Position numbers and translations under genes: made by a program. The notes below the pieces were generated by a model. That model was not told where the DNA came from. It did not search any database and was given only the letters and a program-made list of their open reading frames with translations. From Streptomyces puniciscabiei (GTDB lineage: Bacteria > Actinomycetota > Actinomycetes > Streptomycetales > Streptomycetaceae), in assembly GCF_006715785.1 (NCBI RefSeq), contig NZ_VFNX01000001.1:2060501-2124500 (forward strand): a DNA stretch of 64,000 bases, read 5' to 3'. Shown piece by piece: positions 18,549 through 27,403 of the stretch. Each line of letters starts with the position of its first letter. Position 1 is the stretch's first letter.

Positions 18549-21500
18549 GTGGACAACGGAGTTGACGCCGGAGGGGGACGGGACATGCGGGACGGCCATC
18601 GGGTGGAGGCCGAGCGACTGCTGGTGCGGGCCGTCGAGGAGGAGGTACGGCGCTCGGGCGGGCGGATCGACGGGCAGGTGCTGCTGGCGCGGGCGCGCGG
18701 CGCGCTGGACACGATGGCGGGGGCGGCCGGGGAGGAGTACGAGGCCTACGTCCGCGCACTGGACGAGACTGAGGCGGGCCGGCTGACCTTCGGGCAGCGC
18801 TACGCGCGCGAGGGCGCCGGAACCGCCCTGCTGGCGGCGCTGGTTGCGGCGGTGGCCGCGGCCGTGGCCGACGTCTCCCTCGGCACCGGCGCCGGCACGG
18901 CCGTCGGCGCGGGTGTCGCCGCGGGCGTGGCCGGTGCCACCGCCTCCGTGGTGAAGGTGGCCGGCGCCCATCTGCCCGCCGCGCATCACCGCGCCGGCGC
19001 CGCCGGGCAGCCCGGCGGCCCCCAACAGCTGCGGCTGCAGTGGCTGACCGCGCTGGAAGTGCGCGGCATCCGCCCGTTCCTCGACCAGCAGCGGGTACTG
19101 ACCGCGTCCACGGCCCCGAAGAAGAAGGGCGGCCCGGCGCTGCGCGGCACGGACAAGAGCGCGGCGGCCCGCCGGCGTTCGGTGCTGGAGCAGTCGTTCG
19201 GGCAACTCCCGGACGCGGACCGGGCGTTCGCGGGGCGGCGGGCGGAGCTGGCGCGGATCCGGCAGTGGGCGCAGGCCGCCCGGGCGGCCACGGAGACCCG
19301 GCCGACGGTGGTCGTGCTGCACGGCGAGCCCGGATCGGGCCGGACCACGCTCGCGGTGCGCGCGGCGCACGAGCTGCGGGACCACTTCCGCGGCGCGGTG
19401 GTCGTCGATCTGCGCGGCGGCAGGCGGGAGGAGGCCCCGCTCGCGACCCGGGACGCCCTGCTGCACCTGCTCAACCGGCTCGGCGCGCCCCGCGAGCAGC
19501 TGCTGTTCCGGGAGCGCTCCTCCCCCGACCAGCAGGTCAAGCGGCTCGGCGAGCTGTACCACCAGCATCTGTCCGGTCTGCCGGTGACGATCGTGCTGGA
19601 CGACGCCGCGGACCCGGAGCAGGTGCGGGCACTGGTGCCCGAGCGCTCCGACAGCCTGGTCCTGGTCACCGCCCGCGACGCCCTGGAGCTGCCGGCGGAC
19701 CTGCCGGCCTGGGTGCACCACCTGCCGGTCGAGGCACTGGACGCGGCAGGAGCCGAGGAACTGCTCGGCGCCGTCGCCGAGGACGCGTCGGGGCCGTACG
19801 ACGCCGAGTCCGCCGACCGGATCCGGGACCTCACCGGCGGGCTGCCGCTGGCGCTGAGGATCGCGGGCTCCGCGCTCGGCCCGCGCTCACCCCGGCAGCT
19901 GGCCACGGACCTGGGCGCGTACGGCCCGGTGGAGCCGGTGGAGCGGGCCCTGTGGCTGCGCTACACCGACCAGCCGGAGCCCGCGCGCCGGCTGCTGCGC
20001 AGGCTCGCGCTCGCGGGCCGGGCCTCGCTGGGTGCCGCGGCGGCCGCCGCGCTGCTCGCCACGGACGAGGCCGAGGCCACCCGCCACCTGGTCGCCCTCG
20101 CCCGGGCCGGCCTCCTCGACCATGTGCGCGGCAGCCGCTACCGGCTGCACGACCTGGTGCGCGCCTTCGCCCAGGCCCGGCTGCTGGACGAGGAGGACCC
20201 GGCCGAGCGCGCGGCCGCGCAGGAACGGCTGATCGTGAACTACGCGGACCTGGCCGACTCGGTGCTGCGCCTGGTCGACGGGAACATGTCGACGCGCTCG
20301 CACCAGTTCGGCCCGCACGGCTTCACCTCGCTGGACGAGGCGCTGCGCTGGCTGGACGACGAGTCCAGCTTCATCACCGCGGCCCTGCGGCACGCCGAGG
20401 GCGTCAACCAGGCGGCGGTGCAGAACCTGCTGGGCGCGCTGTGCGACTACTGCCTGCTGCGCGGCGACCTGTACCGGCTCGGGGAGATCAGCGAGCTGGC
20501 CGAGGCCGTGGACCAGGGGCTGCTGGTGCGCTCGGTGCAGTGGCGTACCGGTATCGCGGCCCGGCAGCTGGGCGAGCTGGACAAGGCGCGCTCCACGCTG
20601 GCGTCGGTGGTGGACCTGTACCGGGAGGCGCACCACGAGGCGGGGGCGGCCCGGGCCCTGTGCTCGCTCGGGATCACCCTGCACCACCAGGGCAACCTCA
20701 CGGACGCCGCCGCCAAGCTGCGGGAGGCGCTGGACATGCAGGCGGCCCCCGAGCTGGCCACCGACCGGGCCTGGACGATGCACGCCCTGGCCGCCGTCCA
20801 GCGCGACCGGGCCCGGCCGGCCGAGGCGCTCGAGCTGCTCACCCGCTCGCTGGTGCTGCACCGCGAGGGCGGCTCGGTGCACGGCGAGGCCTGGGCGTAC
20901 TTCCAGCTCGGCCAGCTGGCGCTGCGGATGGGGGACGTGCCGCGTGCGGAGACCGAGCTGCGGGCGGCCCTGGAGCGGTACGGCCGGACACAGGACGCGC
21001 GCGGCGAGGCGTGGGCGCTGACCCAGCTGGCCCGGGCCCGGCTGGTGGCCGGCGACGCCTCACCGGCCGTGGAGGGCCTTGGGCAGGCAGCCGCCCGGCA
21101 CCGGGAGAACGAGGACGCGCGCGGCGAGGCGTGGACGCTGTACTACCGGGGCCAGGCGCTGGAGGAGGCCGGGGACCTGGACCTGGCGGTGCGCGACCTG
21201 GAGCGGTCCCGCACGATGTTCTCCCGCATGCGGGACGTGTACGGCCTGGCCTGCGCCCGGCACCACTCGGCGCGGGTCACCCGCGACCAGCGGGCCGCGC
21301 AGACCGGCTCGTTGCGCAACTCCGGCTTCGCCCGGCAGCTCCTGGTGGACGCCCGCGCCGACTTCCAGCGCATCGGCGTCGCCCACGGCGAGGCGTGGAC
21401 CTGCCTGGAGCTGGCCGTGGTCGACGCGGGCAACGCCCGTACGCAGGCCGCGCTGGCCCTCGCCGACGAGGCGCTGGACCTGTTCGCCTCCTACGGCGAC

Positions 21501-21788
21501 CGGCGCGGCGAGGACTGGGCCCGCTTCCTGCGCTGCACCCTGCTGCCGTACGCGGCGCCGGGCGGGGCGGAGGTGGGCACGGCGGTCGCCCAGGAGGAGC
21601 TGGCCCAGCTGGCCCGCGCCGGCCATCCCCTGCGGGACGAGAAGCTGGCCGAGTACGTCCCGGCGTACGCCCTGCTGCTGGAACGCGGGGTCAGCCTGGA
21701 GGACGGCTGGCAGGCCTGGCGGCTGCACATGACACCGGACCGCCACGCCCGGGAGGTGATGGGGGTGGCGGTGGCGGCGGGGCGCTGA
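18549..21788 (+). CDS. STAND-type NTPase with membrane segment and TPR array
   Basis: About 1079 residues from GTG 18549 (AAGGA six bases upstream). ATG 18585 with GGAGG is the alternative. Order: a helical N-terminal region; a Gly/Ala-rich hydrophobic segment at about residues 90-135 (one or two membrane helices); an NB-ARC-like ATPase with Walker A GEPGSGRTTL near 258, Walker B VTIVLDDAADPEQ and the GLPLALRIAGSAL motif; a winged-helix region (SRYRLHDLVRAFAQARLL); then TPR-like repeats from about 650, several with the recurring phrase GEAW. This is the AfsR/SARP-type signalling core without the DNA-binding domain and with a membrane tether. The ligand and output are unknown. Confidence 0.85.
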   Translation: MDNGVDAGGGRDMRDGHRVEAERLLVRAVEEEVRRSGGRIDGQVLLARARGALDTMAGAAGEEYEAYVRALDETEAGRLTFGQRYAREGAGTALLAALVAAVAAAVADVSLGTGAGTAVGAGVAAGVAGATASVVKVAGAHLPAAHHRAGAAGQPGGPQQLRLQWLTALEVRGIRPFLDQQRVLTASTAPKKKGGPALRGTDKSAAARRRSVLEQSFGQLPDADRAFAGRRAELARIRQWAQAARAATETRPTVVVLHGEPGSGRTTLAVRAAHELRDHFRGAVVVDLRGGRREEAPLATRDALLHLLNRLGAPREQLLFRERSSPDQQVKRLGELYHQHLSGLPVTIVLDDAADPEQVRALVPERSDSLVLVTARDALELPADLPAWVHHLPVEALDAAGAEELLGAVAEDASGPYDAESADRIRDLTGGLPLALRIAGSALGPRSPRQLATDLGAYGPVEPVERALWLRYTDQPEPARRLLRRLALAGRASLGAAAAAALLATDEAEATRHLVALARAGLLDHVRGSRYRLHDLVRAFAQARLLDEEDPAERAAAQERLIVNYADLADSVLRLVDGNMSTRSHQFGPHGFTSLDEALRWLDDESSFITAALRHAEGVNQAAVQNLLGALCDYCLLRGDLYRLGEISELAEAVDQGLLVRSVQWRTGIAARQLGELDKARSTLASVVDLYREAHHEAGAARALCSLGITLHHQGNLTDAAAKLREALDMQAAPELATDRAWTMHALAAVQRDRARPAEALELLTRSLVLHREGGSVHGEAWAYFQLGQLALRMGDVPRAETELRAALERYGRTQDARGEAWALTQLARARLVAGDASPAVEGLGQAAARHRENEDARGEAWTLYYRGQALEEAGDLDLAVRDLERSRTMFSRMRDVYGLACARHHSARVTRDQRAAQTGSLRNSGFARQLLVDARADFQRIGVAHGEAWTCLELAVVDAGNARTQAALALADEALDLFASYGDRRGEDWARFLRCTLLPYAAPGGAEVGTAVAQEELAQLARAGHPLRDEKLAEYVPAYALLLERGVSLEDGWQAWRLHMTPDRHAREVMGVAVAAGR

Positions 21789-21796
21789 CGCCCGGG

Positions 21797-22030
21797 TCAG
21801 TGCCGCCGTGTGGCGGAGTCGGCGTTCTCGGTCTGCTTCGCCTCGGAGTCCGGGGACTCCTTGAAGTCGACCTTGTTCATGTGCTTGCTCATCGACTTCA
21901 TCAGGCCCCACACCGCCAGGGCCATCACCGCGAAGACGATGAATCCGAGGACACCGGGGGTGACCTTGTTCTGGTCGAGGTCGGCCAGGGGGACGAGGTG
22001 CGTCACTGCCGGGCTCACGCTTGCGCTCAT
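21797..22030 (-). CDS. Small single-helix membrane protein
   Basis: A protein of 77 residues from ATG 22030; ATG 22039 is three codons upstream and also possible. One helix (GVLGFIVFAVMALAVWGLM) is followed by a charged cytoplasmic tail rich in Lys, Glu and Asp. The start lies one base after the mca stop codon, so the two genes are almost certainly co-translated. In my memory this small gene follows mca in many Streptomyces. Its function is unknown. Confidence 0.7.
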   Translation of the reverse strand: MSASVSPAVTHLVPLADLDQNKVTPGVLGFIVFAVMALAVWGLMKSMSKHMNKVDFKESPDSEAKQTENADSATRRH

Positions 22031-22031
22031 G

Positions 22032-22913
22032 TCAGGCATTGTCCCGGATGCCCGCGAAGAGGTCGTCCTCGGGGAGGGAGGTGTCGACGAGGGACTTCGC
22101 CAGCTCGTACTCCTCCGTGGGCCAGACCTCCTTCTGCAGCTCCATCGGGACCTTGAACCAGCCGCCGTCGGGGTCGATCTGCGTGGCGTGCGCGATCAGC
22201 GCCTTGTCGCGGATCTCGAAGAAGTCCGCGCACGGGATGTGCGTGGTCAGGGTGCGTTCGACACGCTGCATCTCGTCCCAGCGCTTGAGCCACTCCCCGT
22301 ACGGCGACTCCATGCCGCGCTCGAGCATCGCGTGGTGCAGCGCCTCGGTGCGGGGACGGTTGAAGCCCTGGTTGTAGTACAGCTTCAGCGGCTGGTAGGC
22401 GGGCCCGTACTCGGCCTCCGGGTACTTCTCGGTGTCCGCCGCACCCTCGAACGCCACCATGGAGATCTTGTGGGTCATGATGTGGTCGGGGTGCGGGTAG
22501 CCGCCGTTCTCGTCGTAGGTGGTGATCACCTGCGGCCGGAAGGAGCGGATCTGCTTCACCAGCTCGCCGGCCGCCTTGTCGACGTCCTCCAGGGCGAAGC
22601 AGCCCTCGGGCAGCGGCGGCAGCGGGTCGCCCTCGGGCAGGCCGGAGTCGACGAAGCCCAGCCACTCCTGCTTGACCCCGAGGATCTCGCGGGCCTCGTC
22701 CATCTCCTTCTTGCGTACCTCGTGGATGTGCTCCTCGATGTACCTGTCGCCCTGGAGCTTCGGGTTGAGGATGGACCCGCGCTCTCCGCCGGTGCACGTC
22801 ACCACCAGCACGTCCACCCCCTCGGACACGTACTTCGCCATGGTGGCCGCGCCCTTGCTCGACTCGTCGTCGGGGTGCGCGTGAACGGCCATCAGTCGCA
22901 GCTGGTCAGTCAA
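22032..22913 (-). CDS. mca: Mycothiol S-conjugate amidase
   Basis: A protein of 293 residues of the PIG-L deacetylase fold. Mca cleaves mycothiol S-conjugates to mercapturic acids and GlcN-inositol, removing electrophiles and antibiotics in actinobacteria. The zinc site residues are visible: AHPDDESSKG near the N-terminus and GGYPHPDHIMTH near residue 140. The tail with HIPCADFFEIRDKALIAHATQIDPDG is typical of Mca rather than MshB. The start is TTG 22913 with GAGG upstream; later Met codons would cut the zinc motif region. It is the first gene of a short minus-strand unit with the small membrane protein. Confidence 0.93.
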   Translation of the reverse strand: MTDQLRLMAVHAHPDDESSKGAATMAKYVSEGVDVLVVTCTGGERGSILNPKLQGDRYIEEHIHEVRKKEMDEAREILGVKQEWLGFVDSGLPEGDPLPPLPEGCFALEDVDKAAGELVKQIRSFRPQVITTYDENGGYPHPDHIMTHKISMVAFEGAADTEKYPEAEYGPAYQPLKLYYNQGFNRPRTEALHHAMLERGMESPYGEWLKRWDEMQRVERTLTTHIPCADFFEIRDKALIAHATQIDPDGGWFKVPMELQKEVWPTEEYELAKSLVDTSLPEDDLFAGIRDNA

Positions 22914-23029
22914 GACTCAATCCTCGGTAAGTCGGCGCCCCCGTGGCTCCGGGCGCAGTCGGCGACTTCTATAGTGACGGAATCGGGGGGCGAATAATTC
23001 CGGGACCGGTTCCGGCCGAGAGGACGATC

Positions 23030-23428
23030 ATGAGTACGGCGAGCACGCGGCTGCCCGAGGGCCGCTACGGCCGTTCCTCGGACGAGCGCACGGACCGCAG
23101 GCTCAAGGTCGCCGGTGCGGTGCTCGGTGCGGCCCTGCTCGCACTGGTCGGTTACTTCGCCTACCACTATGTCGCGGAGAGCAGGATCAGCGCCCAGGTG
23201 ATCGCCTTCGACGCCACGGACAACGCGGTCGAGGTGCATCTGGAGGTCCGCAAGGACTCCGGCACCTCGGGCTACTGCACCCTGCGCTCCCAGGCGGCGG
23301 ACGGCTCCGAGGTGGGCCGGGCCGACTTCCGCTTCACCGGGCCGGCCACGCGCATCGACCGGGTCGTCACGCTGCGTACGACGGCGAAGGGCACGACGGC
23401 GGAGCTGCTCGGCTGTCACACGGGCTGA
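23030..23428 (+). CDS. DUF4307 membrane-anchored protein
   Basis: A protein of 132 residues. ATG 23030 is preceded by GAGAGGAC. A charged N-terminal 30 residues lead into one helix (GAVLGAALLALVGYFAYHY) and an extracytoplasmic beta-rich domain with two Cys residues (SGYCTLRS and LLGCHTG) that probably form a disulfide. This is the DUF4307 family, of unknown role. It is divergent from mca; TATAGT at 22970-22975 is a likely -10. Confidence 0.8.
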   Translation: MSTASTRLPEGRYGRSSDERTDRRLKVAGAVLGAALLALVGYFAYHYVAESRISAQVIAFDATDNAVEVHLEVRKDSGTSGYCTLRSQAADGSEVGRADFRFTGPATRIDRVVTLRTTAKGTTAELLGCHTG

Positions 23429-23616
23429 CGGGGCCGGACATCCCCGGCATCACCCGGAATACGTACGCGCTGACCTGCGTTGATGTAATTCTGATGGCTT
23501 ATGTCCTCCCCCTTCCGGCCTCGAATTGTTAGGCTCGTGGTTTCGCCCACCCGAGAGGGAACATTCTTCTGGGTAGGGCGATGCTTTGTATTCCCAGTAC
23601 CGACGAGGAGCACCCT

Positions 23617-24117
23617 GTGACCCAGACCAGCGAGAACGTCACCTGGCTGACCCAGGAGGCGTACAACAAGCTCAAGGACGAGCTTGAGTACCTTACTGGT
23701 CCTGCGCGCACGGAGATCGCCGCCAAGATCGCGGCCGCGCGCGAGGAGGGCGACCTGCGCGAGAACGGCGGGTACCACGCGGCCAAGGAGGAGCAGGGCA
23801 AGCAGGAGCTGCGCGTGCGGCAGCTGACCCAGCTTCTCGAGAACGCCAAGGTGGGCGAGGCTCCGGCCTCCGCCGACGGTGCCGTCGCGCCGGGCATGGT
23901 CGTCACGATCGCCTTCGACGGTGACGAGGACGACACGCTGACGTTCCTGCTCGCCTCCCGCGAGTACGCGAGCTCCGACATCGAGACGTACTCGCCGCAG
24001 TCCCCGCTCGGCGCGGGCGTGATCGGCCACAAGGTCGGCGAGGACGCGGAGTACGAACTGCCGAACGGCAAGAAGGCCTCGGTGCGGATCCTGAAGGCCG
24101 AGCCGTACTCGGGCTGA
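23617..24117 (+). CDS. greA: Transcription elongation factor GreA
   Basis: A protein of 166 residues. GTG 23617 has GAGGAG six bases upstream, so I prefer it to the ATG 36 bases earlier. The N-terminal coiled coil (WLTQEAYNKLKDELEYL, then AREEGDLRENGGYHAAKEEQ, with the acidic tip that enters the RNA polymerase channel) and the C-terminal FKBP-like domain (SPLGAGVIGHKVGEDAEYEL) are both present. GreA stimulates transcript cleavage by backtracked polymerase. It forms a single-gene unit ending before a hairpin and the MITE-like element. Confidence 0.95.
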   Translation: MTQTSENVTWLTQEAYNKLKDELEYLTGPARTEIAAKIAAAREEGDLRENGGYHAAKEEQGKQELRVRQLTQLLENAKVGEAPASADGAVAPGMVVTIAFDGDEDDTLTFLLASREYASSDIETYSPQSPLGAGVIGHKVGEDAEYELPNGKKASVRILKAEPYSG

Positions 24118-24140
24118 GCCCCCACCCGATGTGACCTCGG

Positions 24141-24180
24141 GCCCCCGGTGGCCGGCGGACCCCCGCCCGGCCCCGGGGGC
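24141..24180 (+). terminator. Possible terminator after greA
   Basis: GCCCCCGG at 24141-24148 pairs with CCGGGGGC at 24173-24180 across a 24-base GC-rich loop that can fold further. It lies 23 bases past the greA stop codon. Confidence 0.4.
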
Positions 24181-24204
24181 TTCGCCGTGCCCGGCGCCGG
24201 GTGC

Positions 24205-24454
24205 CTAGGTCCTGTCGTCAAACTCCCGTCGTCGCCCGGAGGGCGGCCCTGCGGCGTCAGGTGCGTGCTCTGGGGGTCCCCCCGGCCGAAGGCTGGGGGA
24301 GTGCCGGGCGCTGACCCTCGTACTGGATGTACTTGGGTCTGCGCCCGGTGCGGCGAGTGGGGGTGCCCCCTTTGGGGGAGCGTGCATGGCGTCGCGGGGC
24401 TGGGGGCACCGCCCGGCCGAAGGCTGGGGGAGGGAGTTTGACGACAGGGCCTAG
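24205..24454. mobile_element. MITE-like element with 19-bp inverted ends and CTAG target duplication
   Basis: The ends match at 18 of 19 positions as an inverted pair: GTCCTGTCGTCAAACTCCC at 24209-24227 and its complement at 24432-24450. CTAG flanks both ends (24205-24208 and 24451-24454). The core is 242 bp and encodes no transposase. It carries two copies of CCGGCCGAAGGCTGGGGGA (about 24282-24300 and 24412-24430) that fold with nearby C and G runs. A four-base CTAG duplication fits IS5-family transposition, so mobilisation in trans is likely. The right CTAG supplies the TAG stop codon of the permease-phosphatase gene. Confidence 0.75.
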
Positions 24455-27099
24455 CGGACGCCCGGTCGCGGGAGGTCCTGTTCGGTCCAGATGGTCTTGC
24501 CGGCGCTGGTGTAGCGCGTGCCCCAGTGGTGGGTCATCTGGGCGATGATGAACAGGCCCCGCCCTCCCTCCTCGTCGCTCGCGGCGTGCCGCAGATTCGG
24601 CGAGGTGTGGCCGGTGTCGGAGACCTCGCAGATCAGGGCCCGGTCGCGGATCAGGCGTACCTGGATCGGACCGCCGACGTAGCGGATGGCGTTGGTGACC
24701 AGTTCGCTGACGACGAGTTCGGTGGTGAACGCCAGGTCGTCCAGCCCCCAGTCGCCGAGCTGCTTGCCGACGGCGGTGCGGATGGTGGCCACCGCCGCCG
24801 GGTCCGGGAGTACCGACCACTCGGCGAACTGGTTCCGGTCGAGCAGGCGGGTGCGGACCACGAGCAGCGTCGCGTCCACGTCCACCGGCCCGGGCAGCAG
24901 CGTGGCCACCGCCCTGTCGCACAGCTCCGCCAGGGACCCGTGGCCGCCGGTAAGGACGCGGGACAGCCGGGCGAGCCCGGCGGCACGGTCGTCGGCCGCC
25001 TGGAGGAGGCCGTCCGTGCAGAGGGCGAGGAGACTGCCCGGCGCGAGGTCCAGTTCCGTGCTCTGGTAGGGCGGCCCGCCGATTCCCAGCGGCGGCCCGC
25101 TCGGCAGCTCCGGAGAGTCGACGACGCCCGTGCGCGCGTCGACGACCGCCAGCACCGGCTCCCCGGCCCGCGCAAGCGCGCAGCTGCCCGAGACCGGGTC
25201 GTACACCGCGTACAGGCAGCTGACGCCCATGGCCTCGTCGGTCTGCGGTTTCGGGTGGCCCGGGCCCCGGTCGGCCCCGCCCTCGTACGAGGTCTGCTCG
25301 ACCAGGTCGGCCAGGCGGGACAGCAGCTCGTCCGGGCTCAGGTCCAGCCGGGCCAGCACGCGCACCCCCGTACGCAGGCGTCCCATGGTGGCCGCGGCAC
25401 GCAGGCCGTGCCCGAGCACGTCTCCGACGACCAGGCCGACGCGTGTGCCCGACAGGGGAATGACGTCGTACCAGTCGCCGCCCACCCCCGACCCGCTGTC
25501 GGCCGGCTGGTAGCAGCTCGCCGAGTCGACGGCGGCGTGGGCCGGCAGGCGGCGCGGCAGCAGGCTCCGCTGCAGCTTGAGGGCCACGGTGTGGCCACGG
25601 GTGACCACCGGCATGAGCAGCAGACCGATCAGCAGGGCGCCGAGGCCCAGGACGGTGACCCCGCCCGTCCTCCCGATCAGCGGCAGGTCGACGGCGGTCA
25701 TGCCGTACCCGGGTTTCGCGTAGACGGCGAAGGCGGCGTAGAGGAACAGCGAGAACATCATCAGCGCGCCCAGCGCCGGCAGTACGCCCTTGAAGACCAG
25801 GTCCCTGGTGCTGCGGGTCAGGACCTTGCGGTAGTACCAGAGGCAGGCGAAGCCGGTCACTCCGTACTGGAACGCGATCGCGAGACCGACCGATTCGACC
25901 GAGTCGGCCAGGATGTTCTGGCTGAACGACGTCAGCAGGACGAACAGGGCGATCGAGGCCGCTCCCATGCCGACCGTGCCCCAGGTCGGGGTGAGAAACC
26001 TGCGGTGGAGCCGGGCGAACCGGGCGGGGACCGCCTTGTGGACCGCCATGGAGAAGACGGTCCTGGACAGGGGCAGGATGGTGGTCTCGGCGGAGGCCAG
26101 CGCGGAGGTCAGCACCATCAGGACGAGCATGCGCGACAGGAGCAGCCCGGTGCCGTCCGTCCCGAACACGGCCTCGCCCAGCTGGGAGAGCACATCGTCC
26201 GAGTTGCGCGTGTTGCCGAGCCCGATGCCCGAGGTGCCGACTCCCGCGAACGACTGCGCCGAGGTGGACACCAGGCCGTACATGACCAGCAGCAGCACGG
26301 TGGACATGACCGCGGCGCGCCCAGGGACGCGCGTGCTGTCGACGGTTTCCTCATTGACCGAGAATGCCGTGTCCCAGCCCCAGTAGATGAAGACCCCCGC
26401 GAGGATGCCCGAGGTCAGAGCCCTGGCCGAGGGCACCTCGAACGGGTTGAACCAGGAGGCGGAGACATGGATCGCCGTCGGGGGCGGGTCGGTGTAGACC
26501 CTGACCAGCGCCGCGACGGCGAACACGATCAGCATCAGCACTTCCAGGCACAGCAGCCAGCGCTGGACGGCCGCCGAGAACTCGATGCCGACGTAGCAGA
26601 TCGCGGTGAGCACGGCGATCCAGGCGATGCCGACCACGGTGGTCCACAGCCGGCTCTCCGCCAGTGCGTCCAGGCCCACCAGCCGGAAGCCGTAGGCCGC
26701 GGAGATCTCGGCGAGGTTCGCCATGACGATGGTGTTGGCGACGATGAGTCCCCAGCCGCCCATCCAGCCGACGCGCGGTCCGAGGGCGCGCGTGGCCCAG
26801 GTGAAGGTGGTCCCGCAGTCCGCGTTGCTCGCGTTGAGCTCCCGGAAGGCGTACGCGATCAGCAGCATCGGGATGAACGCCAGCATCGTGACGATCGGGG
26901 CCTGCAGCCCGACCCCGGCCACGATGACGCCGAGCGTCGCGGCCAGGCTGTAGGCCGGGCCGGCGGAGGCAAGGCCCATGGCCACCGAGGAGAAGATGCC
27001 CAGGGCGTCGGTCTTCAGCCCCTTCCGGCCGGCGCCCGTCCCGGGAGCGGGGAGGTCTGCGGGCACGACGCCGCCAAAGTGCCTCACACTTGATTGCAA
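24451..27099 (-). CDS. Fusion: APC amino-acid permease, SpoIIE phosphatase and RsbW-type kinase
   Basis: A single uninterrupted frame of 882 residues. Residues about 25-500 are a 12-helix APC-superfamily permease (TDALGIFSSVAMGLASAGPA at the start, IYWGWDTAFSVNEET near 240). Residues about 505-750 are a PP2C-like SpoIIE phosphatase: GVGGDWYDVIPL with D542 and VVGDVLGHG with D560 as metal ligands, LLALCTDGLLQ near 695, VDATLLVVR. Residues about 755-878 are an anti-sigma kinase ATPase: ELVVSELVTNAIRY (N-box), VSDTGHTSPNLR and EGGRGLFIIAQ. A transport or sensing unit is thus tied to both enzymes of a sigma-factor partner switch. The start is TTG 27099 with GGAGG 13 bases upstream; GTG 27087 is the alternative. 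The stop lies in the MITE target site. Confidence 0.9.
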   Translation of the reverse strand: MQSSVRHFGGVVPADLPAPGTGAGRKGLKTDALGIFSSVAMGLASAGPAYSLAATLGVIVAGVGLQAPIVTMLAFIPMLLIAYAFRELNASNADCGTTFTWATRALGPRVGWMGGWGLIVANTIVMANLAEISAAYGFRLVGLDALAESRLWTTVVGIAWIAVLTAICYVGIEFSAAVQRWLLCLEVLMLIVFAVAALVRVYTDPPPTAIHVSASWFNPFEVPSARALTSGILAGVFIYWGWDTAFSVNEETVDSTRVPGRAAVMSTVLLLVMYGLVSTSAQSFAGVGTSGIGLGNTRNSDDVLSQLGEAVFGTDGTGLLLSRMLVLMVLTSALASAETTILPLSRTVFSMAVHKAVPARFARLHRRFLTPTWGTVGMGAASIALFVLLTSFSQNILADSVESVGLAIAFQYGVTGFACLWYYRKVLTRSTRDLVFKGVLPALGALMMFSLFLYAAFAVYAKPGYGMTAVDLPLIGRTGGVTVLGLGALLIGLLLMPVVTRGHTVALKLQRSLLPRRLPAHAAVDSASCYQPADSGSGVGGDWYDVIPLSGTRVGLVVGDVLGHGLRAAATMGRLRTGVRVLARLDLSPDELLSRLADLVEQTSYEGGADRGPGHPKPQTDEAMGVSCLYAVYDPVSGSCALARAGEPVLAVVDARTGVVDSPELPSGPPLGIGGPPYQSTELDLAPGSLLALCTDGLLQAADDRAAGLARLSRVLTGGHGSLAELCDRAVATLLPGPVDVDATLLVVRTRLLDRNQFAEWSVLPDPAAVATIRTAVGKQLGDWGLDDLAFTTELVVSELVTNAIRYVGGPIQVRLIRDRALICEVSDTGHTSPNLRHAASDEEGGRGLFIIAQMTHHWGTRYTSAGKTIWTEQDLPRPGVR

Positions 27100-27403
27100 C
27101 GCCGGGCCCTTGCCTCCGCAACAGCGCGGGGGCCGCGGAGGCCTCGGGAACGCCTTCGGTCACGCGTCCCGCGGCGCGGGTGATGCCCGTCGGCCGCCCG
27201 GCCGGGGCCGTCACCCGTCACCGTCACCAGGCACGAGGGCGGTCCGGCCGTTCTGCGGGACGAGCCTCGACCCGTGCCCGTGCCATGGGCCGAACGGCCT
27301 GCCGCACCAGGGACCTGCAGCACCCCGCCGGGGACCGGCCGCCCCTACCGGCACCCCTCGACCCGCATCAACCTACCGGTAGCGGCGTGAGCGGAGGTGC
27401 GCC
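27100..27403. other. Divergent promoter region between the fusion gene and the STAS gene
   Basis: The interval is 304 bases with no credible reading frame. CTACCGGTAG (27373-27382) is a perfect palindrome 21 bases before the STAS start and may be an operator. I did not find a clear SigB-like or SigR-like promoter. Confidence 0.45.

Noticed and set aside
24387..24454. Read-through extension of the fusion protein into the MITE
   Set aside because: The TAG in the CTAG target ends the frame, and the C-terminus already matches the usual end of the kinase domain.
24526..27093. Long plus-strand frame opposite the permease-phosphatase-kinase gene
   Set aside because: It is a mirror of a gene with clear domains on the other strand and has no domain itself.
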